Below are positions 41,394 to 48,590 of a stretch of DNA of 64,000 nt, in pieces; the stretch's first letter is position 1; every line of letters starts with the position of its first letter. Under the pieces are notes generated by a model. It made no database searches. It was given only the letters and a program-made list of their open reading frames with translations, and had not been told where the DNA came from. This DNA is from Streptomyces novaecaesareae. GTDB lineage: Bacteria > Actinomycetota > Actinomycetes > Streptomycetales > Streptomycetaceae. The position numbers and the translations under genes were made by a program. The DNA lies in assembly GCF_000716875.1 (NCBI RefSeq), contig NZ_JNWQ01000032.1, positions 9,928 to 73,927 on the forward strand, given 5' to 3'.

Positions 41394-44300
41394 GTGACCG
41401 CCGTGCTCAGCCATCCCGACCAGCTCAAGGAGCTGCTGGGGATCCCGTTCAACCGGGAGCAGATGGCGGCCATCGGCGCCCCCCTGGAGCCGGCCGTGAT
41501 CGTGGCCGGCGCCGGCTCCGGCAAGACCACGGTGATGGCCGCCCGGGTGGTCTGGCTGGTCGGCTCCGGCGCCGTACGGCCCGAGGAGGTGCTCGGCCTC
41601 ACCTTCACCAACAAGGCCGCCGGCGAGCTCGCCGAACGCGTCCGCACCGCCCTGCTTCGTGCCGGCGTCGCCGACCGGGACGGCGCCGAGCCGCTCGGCG
41701 ATCCGGAGATCTCCACCTACCACGCCTTCGCCGGCCGCCTCCTCAAGGAACACGGCCTGCGGATCGGCATCGAACCGGACGTACGGCTGCTCGCCGACGC
41801 CACCCGCTTCCAGCTCGCCGCCAAGGTGCTGCGCACCGCCCGCGGCCCGTTCCCCGCGCTCACCGGCACCTTCGCCAACCTGGTCGCCGACCTCACCGCC
41901 CTGGACGGCGAACTCGCCGAGCACCTCGTCGAGCCGCAGGCCCTGCGCGACTTCGACGAGCGGCTGCTGGACACCCTCGCCACTGTCAAGCTGACCAACG
42001 ACGACCTGCGCGCCGTCCCGGCCACCGCCCGCGCCCGGCAGGAGCTGCTGAGCCTGGTCGAGGACTACCGGCGCCGCAAGCAGTCCGCCGGGCTGATGGA
42101 CTTCGGCGACCAGATAGCCGCCGCCGCCCGCCTCGCCCAGCAGCGCCCCGAGGTCGGCGAACTGCTGCGCGGCCAGTTCCGGGTCGTGCTGCTGGACGAG
42201 TACCAGGACACCTCGGTCGCCCAGCGCCTGATGCTCGCCGGCCTGTTCGGCGCCGGCCCGGACGGTGCGGGCGGCGGCCACCCGGTGACCGCCGTCGGCG
42301 ACCCCTGCCAGGCGATCTACGGCTGGCGCGGGGCCTCCGTCGCCAACCTCGACGAGTTCCCCCGGCACTTCCCCAAGGCCGACGGCCGCCCCGCCGACCG
42401 CTACGCGCTCAGCGAGAACCGCCGCAGCGGCGGGCGCCTGCTCGCCTTCGCCAACACCCTCGCCGCGCCGCTGCGCGCGATGCACGAGGGCGTCGAGGCG
42501 CTGCGCCCGGCCCCCGGCGCCGAACAGGACGGCTTCGTGCGGACGGCCCTGCTGCCCACCCACGCCGAGGAGATCGACTGGCTCGCCGACTCGATCGCCC
42601 ACCTGGTGCGCACCGGCACCGCGCCCGGCCGGATCGCCGTGCTGTGCCGCGGCGGCGCCGCCTTCCCCGACATCCACGCGGCGCTGGTCGCCCGCGAGGT
42701 GCCGGTCGAGGTGGTGGGCCTCGGCGGGCTGCTGCAACTGCCCGAGGTGGCCGACCTGGTGGCGGTCTGCGAGGTGCTGCAGGACCCGACCGCCAACGCC
42801 GCGCTGGTGCGCCTGCTGATCGGCCCGCGCTGGCGGATCGGCCCGCGCGACCTCGCGCTGCTCGGCCGGCGGGCCGCCGAGCTCGTCCGCACCGACCGGC
42901 CCGAGGGCGTCGAAGCACTGGCCGCGGCCGTCGCCGAGGCCGACCCGACCGAGGTGGTGTCGCTGGCCGACGCGGTGGAGAGCTTCCTCGACAGCGCCCA
43001 GCCGGACGAGCTGCCGTTCTCCGCCGAGGCCCGGGTGCGCTTCGCCCGCCTCGCCCAGGAGCTGCGCGAGCTGCGCCGCTCGCTCGCCGACCCGCTGATG
43101 GACGTGCTGCACCGGGTGCTGGCCGTCACCGGCCTGGAGGTCGAACTCGCCGCCTCCCCGCAGGCGCTGGCCGCCCGCCGGCGGGAGACCCTGCACGCCT
43201 TCCTGGACGTCGCCGCCTCCTTCGCCGACCTCGACGGGGACCCGGGCCTCGCCGCCTTCCTCGGCTTCCTGCGCGCCGCCCAGGAGTACGAGCGCGGCCT
43301 GGACAGCAGCCTGCCCGGCGGCGAGGACACCGTGAAGGTCCTCACCGCCCACAAGTCGAAGGGCCTGGAGTGGGACGTGGTGGCCGTCCCCGGCCTGGTG
43401 CGGGGCGCGTTCCCCTCCGCCACCCCGCGCGAGCGCTGGACCAGCGCCAAGCGCGTGCTCCCGCACGCCCTGCGCGGTGACGCGGCCACCCTGCCCGACG
43501 TGCGCGGCGGGTGGAACAGCAAGTCGATGACCGCCTTCAAGAAGGAGCTGGCCGAGCACTCCGGCACCGAGGAACTGCGCCTGGGGTACGTCGCGTTCAC
43601 CCGCCCGCGCTCGCTGCTGCTGGCCTCCGGGCACTGGTGGGGGCCGAGCCAGAAGACCGTCCGCGGGCCGTCCGCCTTCCTGGAGGGGCTGCGCGAGCAC
43701 TGCGAGCAGCCCGGCGCCGGCGAGGTCGAGCACTGGGCCGAGCAGCCCGAGAAGGGCGCCGAGAACCCGGCGCTGGCCTCCCCCGTCGAGCACCCCTGGC
43801 CGCTGCCGCTGGACCCGGCCGCGCAGCACGCCCGCCGCCGGGTCGCCGAGGTGGTGAACGCGAGGATCGCGGGAGCTGATGTTCGCCCGTTCGCCTCCGG
43901 GCCGGCGGGCCCTTCGGCTCAGGGCGGGCCAGGGCCCGAGGCGATGCCCCCCGAGCCGATGCCCCCCGAGTCGATGGCCCCCGAGGACCAGCGGCAGGTC
44001 GCCTCCTGGGACCGCGATCTGACCGCGCTGCTGGGCGAGTTGGAGCGCTCCCGGCGCACCGCGCGGGAGGTGCCGCTGCCCGCCGCGCTGTCCGCCACCC
44101 AGCTGCTGCGGCTGGCCGCCGACCCGGACGGCTTCGCGCACGACCTGGCCCGGCCGATGCCGCGGCCCCCGCAGCCCGCCGCCCGGCGCGGCACCCGCTT
44201 CCACGCCTGGGTGCAGTCCCGGATCGAGCCGCTGCTGCTGGTCGAGCCCGGTGCGCTGCCCGGCGCCGACGACGACGGCATCGAGGACGAGCAGGACCTG

Positions 44301-44678
44301 GAGCGGCTCAAGGAGGCGTTCCTGCGCACCCCGTACGCGCAGCGCAAGCCCTACCGGGTCGAGGCGCCGTTCCAGCTGGTGCTGGCGGGGCGGGTGGTGC
44401 GCGGGCGGATCGACGCGGTCTACCGGGACGGTGACCCGTTGTCGGGATCCGGTGGTGCGTCACGCTACGAAGTGGTGGACTGGAAGACCCACCGCGAGGA
44501 GACCGCGGACCCGCTGCAGCTCGCGGTCTACCGACTGGCCTGGGCCGAGCAGATGGGCGTCGACCCCGAGCTGGTCACGGCTTCGTTCCTGTACGTCCGC
44601 AGCGGGCGGATCGACCGTCCGGCAGGACTTCCCGACCGAAAAGAGTTGGAACGGCTCCTGATCGGGAACAGTGATTAA
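41394..44678 (+). CDS. adnB: UvrD-like helicase / RecB-like nuclease, second AdnAB subunit
   Basis: 1094 aa, close to the mycobacterial AdnB length. The GTG at 41394 has no Shine-Dalgarno but TACGGT lies 6 nt upstream. Motor motifs: Walker A VAGAGSGKTT (37-46), motif II LDEYQDTS with D268, and HKSKGLEWDVV. The C-terminal RecB-family nuclease has EVVDWKTHRE with D1029 and K1031 and a QLAVYRLAW helix. Unlike the first subunit it has no Fe-S cysteine set. Near 825-865 a linker includes a partial dispersed repeat and three EPMPP-type units. It works with the preceding subunit, 71 bp upstream. Confidence 0.86.
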   Translation: MTAVLSHPDQLKELLGIPFNREQMAAIGAPLEPAVIVAGAGSGKTTVMAARVVWLVGSGAVRPEEVLGLTFTNKAAGELAERVRTALLRAGVADRDGAEPLGDPEISTYHAFAGRLLKEHGLRIGIEPDVRLLADATRFQLAAKVLRTARGPFPALTGTFANLVADLTALDGELAEHLVEPQALRDFDERLLDTLATVKLTNDDLRAVPATARARQELLSLVEDYRRRKQSAGLMDFGDQIAAAARLAQQRPEVGELLRGQFRVVLLDEYQDTSVAQRLMLAGLFGAGPDGAGGGHPVTAVGDPCQAIYGWRGASVANLDEFPRHFPKADGRPADRYALSENRRSGGRLLAFANTLAAPLRAMHEGVEALRPAPGAEQDGFVRTALLPTHAEEIDWLADSIAHLVRTGTAPGRIAVLCRGGAAFPDIHAALVAREVPVEVVGLGGLLQLPEVADLVAVCEVLQDPTANAALVRLLIGPRWRIGPRDLALLGRRAAELVRTDRPEGVEALAAAVAEADPTEVVSLADAVESFLDSAQPDELPFSAEARVRFARLAQELRELRRSLADPLMDVLHRVLAVTGLEVELAASPQALAARRRETLHAFLDVAASFADLDGDPGLAAFLGFLRAAQEYERGLDSSLPGGEDTVKVLTAHKSKGLEWDVVAVPGLVRGAFPSATPRERWTSAKRVLPHALRGDAATLPDVRGGWNSKSMTAFKKELAEHSGTEELRLGYVAFTRPRSLLLASGHWWGPSQKTVRGPSAFLEGLREHCEQPGAGEVEHWAEQPEKGAENPALASPVEHPWPLPLDPAAQHARRRVAEVVNARIAGADVRPFASGPAGPSAQGGPGPEAMPPEPMPPESMAPEDQRQVASWDRDLTALLGELERSRRTAREVPLPAALSATQLLRLAADPDGFAHDLARPMPRPPQPAARRGTRFHAWVQSRIEPLLLVEPGALPGADDDGIEDEQDLERLKEAFLRTPYAQRKPYRVEAPFQLVLAGRVVRGRIDAVYRDGDPLSGSGGASRYEVVDWKTHREETADPLQLAVYRLAWAEQMGVDPELVTASFLYVRSGRIDRPAGLPDRKELERLLIGNSD
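43865..43935. repeat. Dispersed repeat, shortened inverted copy inside adnB
   Basis: On the complementary strand this reads GAGCCGAAGGGCCCGCCGGC followed closely by CCGGAGGCGAACGGGCGA. These are the two ends of the copy at 29905-30020 with the middle removed. The frame of adnB is kept (ADVRPFASGPAGPSAQ). Confidence 0.45.
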
Positions 44679-44872
44679 TGAGTCACGCAGAGCATCCAAG
44701 TCATCACGCCGGCGCCCGAAACCTGTGCGTCGAGCACGTTTCGCGCCTATTGTGGGGTCGGTAACCGGTCAACCCCCGTGCTCCGGCCGCCAGCGAGGCC
44801 CACCTTTCCTGACCCTCAGTCATCACCGCAGGTGCCCCCGGGCATCGGCGTCTTCTGCTGGAGAGACCGAAG

Positions 44873-46057
44873 TTGAGCGCGACCGGATGGATCAGAGAGC
44901 GGTTCACCGGGCCGACCCCGGGACCCGCTCCGGGCGCGACCGGCACCTGGCCGAGGACGGCGCTCGCGCTGCCCTTCATCGGCATGGTGCTGATCGTCGC
45001 CCTCGACTACCTCAGCGGCACCGAGGTGACGGTCGAACCCGCCCTCACCGCCGTACCCGCGCTGGCCGCCGTGGTCAGCCGCCGCACCTGGTACCCGTTC
45101 GTCATCGGCCTGTGCACCGAGGCGGCGGCCTTCCTGATGGCCTTCCGCAGCGACACGCTCGGCGAGTCCGTGCACGCCGCCAGCGTCATCGCGATCCTGC
45201 TGGTCGCCACGATCGGCTGGGTCAGCGCCACCCTGAGACTGCGCCAGGAACGGGCCCTGGCCGACGCCCAGCTGGTCGCCTCGATCGCCCGCCGGGTGCT
45301 GCTGCGGCCCGTCCCGGAGCGGGTCGGCACCGTCCGGGCCGCCGTCCACTACGAGGCCGCCGCCGCGCACGCCCGGATCGGCGGCGACCTCTACGAGCTG
45401 GTCAACACCCGGCACGGCGTGCGGGCCGTGGTCGGGGACGTGCGCGGCAAGGGCCTCGGCGCGGTCGAGACGGCCGCCGCCGTGCTCGGCGCCTTCCGCG
45501 AGGCCGCCCACCAGGAGCCCGCACTGGACCGGGTGGCCGGCTGGCTGGCCGTCAGCCTGGACCGCGCCCTGCACGAGAACGACCACCCCGGCGTGGAGGA
45601 GGAGTTCGTCACCCTGGTGCTGATCGGCGTCCGGCCCGACGGCTCCGCCGAGATCGTCAACTGCGGCCACCCCGCACCGCTGCTGCTGCGCGGCGGCGAG
45701 GTCCGCCCGCTCGAACTCGCCGAGACCGTACCGCCGCTGGGCGTCCTCGACCCGGCCGACGTCCGCCCGCCGGTCCACCGGGAGCCGCTGCTCGGCGGCG
45801 ACCGGGTCCTGCTCTTCACCGACGGCGTGATCGAGGCCCGCGACCGCTCGGGCGCCTTCTACCCGCTCGCCGAACGGCTCCCGCGCTGCGCCGACGGCCG
45901 CCCCGCCGACGTCCTGCAGCGCCTGCACGAGGACGTGGTGCGCCACGTCGGACGCCAACTCGGCGACGACGCGGCGATGCTGCTCCTGCAGTACGACCCG
46001 CCACCCGCCCCCGGCCTCCAACTCCCGCAGCAGGCCGGTGTCCTGACCCGCCAGTAG
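44873..46057 (+). CDS. SpoIIE-type PP2C serine phosphatase, membrane-bound
   Basis: 394 aa from TTG 44873 (GGAGAGACCGAAG upstream). Three to four membrane helices (about 28-125) precede a PPM/SpoIIE phosphatase domain (about 155-385). Metal ligands are in HARIGGDLYE, VGDVRGKGLGA, LFTDGVIEARD and the final GDDAAMLLL. Such RsbU/SpoIIE proteins dephosphorylate anti-anti-sigma factors, but none is encoded nearby, so its partner is elsewhere. It ends only 4 bp before the convergent EEP gene, without a terminator in between. Confidence 0.87.
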   Translation: MSATGWIRERFTGPTPGPAPGATGTWPRTALALPFIGMVLIVALDYLSGTEVTVEPALTAVPALAAVVSRRTWYPFVIGLCTEAAAFLMAFRSDTLGESVHAASVIAILLVATIGWVSATLRLRQERALADAQLVASIARRVLLRPVPERVGTVRAAVHYEAAAAHARIGGDLYELVNTRHGVRAVVGDVRGKGLGAVETAAAVLGAFREAAHQEPALDRVAGWLAVSLDRALHENDHPGVEEEFVTLVLIGVRPDGSAEIVNCGHPAPLLLRGGEVRPLELAETVPPLGVLDPADVRPPVHREPLLGGDRVLLFTDGVIEARDRSGAFYPLAERLPRCADGRPADVLQRLHEDVVRHVGRQLGDDAAMLLLQYDPPPAPGLQLPQQAGVLTRQ

Positions 46058-46061
46058 CCCC

Positions 46062-47033
46062 CTACAGCGAGACCTCGACCAGCAGCGGCCGGTGGTCCGA
46101 GACGGCCGTGCGCGGGGCCGCCGCCGGGCCGACCGCCGTCCGCGGCACGCCGATCGCCAGCACGTGGTCGAACTGCACCGCCGGCTTGTGCGAGGGGTAC
46201 GTCGGCGTGCGCGCCAGGTCGTACCAGCCCTGCAGCCGGGGCCGGGGCTCGCGCACCCGCCGCCGGCGCGGCTCGGCCGCCTGCGGCCGCGCCCGCCGGG
46301 CCGCCCGCAGTTCCCGCACCCGTACCCGCGGCGCGGTGCGCTCCAGCGCCGTCGCCCCGCCGAGCACCGTGCGCGGCACCGCGCCGACCAGGTTGAAGTC
46401 GCCCAGCACCAGGTAGGGCTGCGGCAGGTCGGCGATCCACCGCCGGATGCCCGCCAGCTGCGCCATGTTCCAGCCCGGCACGAAGGACAGGTGCGCCGCG
46501 ACGACGGTGAACGGCCCGCGCTCGCCCTCCAGCACCGCCGCCAGTGCGGCCCGCGGCTCGTCCGGCACCGGGGTCAGTCCGCGCCGCCCGGCCACCCGCA
46601 GCGGCAGCCCGAACGGCGCCGGGGCGAACCGCCGGGCCCGCCAGTGCCGGACCGGAAGCCTGGTCAGCAGTGCCGTCCCGTACGAGGGCGGGGCGTCGTC
46701 GTCCACCTCGCCGGGCCCGTACACCCGCAGGCCGTTCGGCCCGCCCGGCTCCGGCAGCCAGCCGGCCACCGGGGCCGGGCGCCCGTGCAGGGCGGCGGCG
46801 AAGCGCCAGTCCTTGGCGCCCATCGCCGCGGCCGCCACCGCCGCCTGGTCGGTGCCGCCGGAGCGGGCCTGGCCCCGGTCGACCTCCTGGAGCGCCAGCA
46901 CGTCCGCGTCCAGCGCGGCCACCGCCTGGGCCAGCGGCGCGCGGGGGTCGGACGGGTAGGGCCCTGGCGCGCCGTCCGGGGCGAGCGGCTGGCCGTGCAG
47001 GAGGTTGAAGGTGGCGATGCGCAACTGGCTCAC
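46062..47033 (-). CDS. Endonuclease/exonuclease/phosphatase (EEP) family protein
   Basis: 323 aa from GTG 47033. The EEP fold shows RIATFNLLHG (N9-type ligand), LALQEVDRG (metal-binding Glu), VAAHLSFVPG (His), LVLGDFNLVG (Asp/Asn) and the final VSDHRPLLVE (Asp-His). It is cytosolic, with an Arg-rich insertion near 245-275. Members cleave DNA, phosphoinositides or sphingomyelin; the substrate is unknown. The start lies 80 bp from the divergent padR gene. Confidence 0.83.
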   Translation of the reverse strand: MSQLRIATFNLLHGQPLAPDGAPGPYPSDPRAPLAQAVAALDADVLALQEVDRGQARSGGTDQAAVAAAAMGAKDWRFAAALHGRPAPVAGWLPEPGGPNGLRVYGPGEVDDDAPPSYGTALLTRLPVRHWRARRFAPAPFGLPLRVAGRRGLTPVPDEPRAALAAVLEGERGPFTVVAAHLSFVPGWNMAQLAGIRRWIADLPQPYLVLGDFNLVGAVPRTVLGGATALERTAPRVRVRELRAARRARPQAAEPRRRRVREPRPRLQGWYDLARTPTYPSHKPAVQFDHVLAIGVPRTAVGPAAAPRTAVSDHRPLLVEVSL

Positions 47034-47075
47034 ACCGCACGACGGTACCCGGTCGCCGGGGGAGGACTGCACGGC

Positions 47076-47115
47076 TTGAGGCGCCGGGGCATACCGGGTA
47101 TACATACTCGGTATG
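47076..47115 (+). promoter_or_regulatory. padR promoter with palindromic operator over the start codon
   Basis: -35 TTGAGG (47076-47081), 17 nt, -10 TATACA (47099-47104). The near-perfect inverted repeat CATACCGGGTAT-AC-ATACTCGGTATG (47090-47115, one mismatch in 12-bp arms) covers the -10, the expected +1 and the ATG of padR. This is the layout expected for PadR autorepression. The predicted transcript begins at or 1-2 nt before the ATG, so it is leaderless. Confidence 0.7.
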
Positions 47116-47757
47116 TCCATCCGTCACGGTCTGCTCGCCCTGCTCGACCAGGGCCCGCGCTACGGCTACCAGCTGCGCACCGAGTTCGAGGCGCGCACCG
47201 GCGCCACCTGGCCCCTCAACGTCGGGCAGGTCTACACCACGCTGTCCCGGCTGGAGCGCGACGGCCTGGTCGAGCCCGCGGGGGAGGACGAGGACGGCCA
47301 CCAGTTCTACGCCGTCACCGACGCCGGCCGCACCGAACTGCGGGCCTGGTTCGACACCCCGGTGCCCCGGACCAGCCCGCCGCGCGACGAACTGGCCATC
47401 AAGCTCGCCATGGCCGTCACCGTCCCCGGAGTGGACGTCTCCGCCGTCGTCCAGGGCCAGCGCCGACACAGCATCAAGGCGCTGCAGGACTACACCCGGC
47501 TCAAGGGCCGCGCCCTGGCGGGGGAGTCGAGACCCGGCGTGGTCCCCTCCGCGAGCAACGACCTCGCCTGGCTGCTCGTCCTCGACCAGCTGATCTTCCA
47601 GACCGAAGCCGAGATCCGCTGGCTCGACCACTGCGAGACCCGGCTCGCCCAGCAGGCCGAGACCCTCCAAGCCGAAGCCCTACAGGCCCGAACCGCCGAG
47701 ACCGCCCGCGACGCACGCACCGCGCCCGCCAAGCGCGGCCGCCGCCTGCGCGCCTGA
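47113..47757 (+). CDS. PadR-family transcriptional repressor
   Basis: 214 aa from ATG 47113. The winged-helix domain occupies 1-85 (RHGLLALLDQGPRYGYQLRTEFEARTGATWPLNVGQVYTTLSRLERDGLVE). A C-terminal helical Vir_act_alpha-type dimer domain follows, with an Arg/Ala-rich end. There is no ribosome site; the promoter and palindrome overlap the start. It is followed after 68 bp by the ABC transporter pair, which it most likely controls. Confidence 0.9.
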   Translation: MSIRHGLLALLDQGPRYGYQLRTEFEARTGATWPLNVGQVYTTLSRLERDGLVEPAGEDEDGHQFYAVTDAGRTELRAWFDTPVPRTSPPRDELAIKLAMAVTVPGVDVSAVVQGQRRHSIKALQDYTRLKGRALAGESRPGVVPSASNDLAWLLVLDQLIFQTEAEIRWLDHCETRLAQQAETLQAEALQARTAETARDARTAPAKRGRRLRA

Positions 47758-47825
47758 GCGCCCCGGCACCGAACCACCGGCTCGGACCCCGACCCCGAGC
47801 CCACACCCAGTACAAGGGGGGAATC

Positions 47826-48590
47826 GTGTCCCACACCCAAGAAGGCCGGCAGACGCCGGTGCTGCACCTGGAGAACGTCACCCGGGTCCACGGCCACGGC
47901 GCCGCCGAGGTCCAGGCCCTGCGCGGTGTCGACCTCAAGGTCCACCCCGGCGAGTTCGTCGCCGTCATGGGCCCCTCCGGCTCCGGCAAGTCGACCCTGC
48001 TCACCCTGGCCGGCGGCCTCGACACCCCGAGCGGCGGCCAGGTCCTGATCGAGGGCGTCTCCCTCGGCGAGCTCAACCGCAAGAAGCTCGCCCAGGTCCG
48101 CCGCCGCTCCGTCGGCTACGTCTTCCAGGACTACAACCTGATCCCGGCGCTCACCGCGGCCGAGAACATCTCGCTGCCCCGCGAGCTCGACGGCCTGTCC
48201 GCCCGAGCCGCCCGCCGCGAGGCGCTCGCCGCGCTGGAGGAGCTCGGCATCCCCGAGCTCGCCGACCGCTTCCCCGACGACATGTCCGGCGGCCAGCAGC
48301 AGCGCGTCGCCATTGCCCGCGCCCTGATCGGCGACCGCCGCCTCGTCCTCGCCGACGAACCCACCGGCGCCCTCGACTCCACCACCGGCGAGGCCGTCCT
48401 CGCCGTCCTGCGCGCCCGCTGCGACGCCGGCGCCGCCGCCATGATGGTCACCCACGAGGCCCGGCACGCCGCCTGGGCCGACCGCGTGGTCTTCCTGCGC
48501 GACGGCCGCATGGTCGACGAGTCCGTCAGCCAGGACGCCGCCAGCCTGCTCGTCAGCGCCGCCACCAACAGCATGAAGGTGGACGAGTGA
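47826..48590 (+). CDS. ABC transporter ATPase, MacB/LolD-type
   Basis: 254 aa from GTG 47826 with AAGGGGGGA upstream. Walker A GPSGSGKST (49-57), Q-loop FQDYNL, signature SGGQQQR, Walker B LVLADEPTGALD and the H-loop VTHEAR are all intact. It pairs with the FtsX-like permease, whose start overlaps its stop by 4 bp. Type VII (MacB-like) systems transmit ATPase force to extracytoplasmic steps such as drug or lipoprotein extrusion. Confidence 0.92.
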   Translation: MSHTQEGRQTPVLHLENVTRVHGHGAAEVQALRGVDLKVHPGEFVAVMGPSGSGKSTLLTLAGGLDTPSGGQVLIEGVSLGELNRKKLAQVRRRSVGYVFQDYNLIPALTAAENISLPRELDGLSARAARREALAALEELGIPELADRFPDDMSGGQQQRVAIARALIGDRRLVLADEPTGALDSTTGEAVLAVLRARCDAGAAAMMVTHEARHAAWADRVVFLRDGRMVDESVSQDAASLLVSAATNSMKVDE

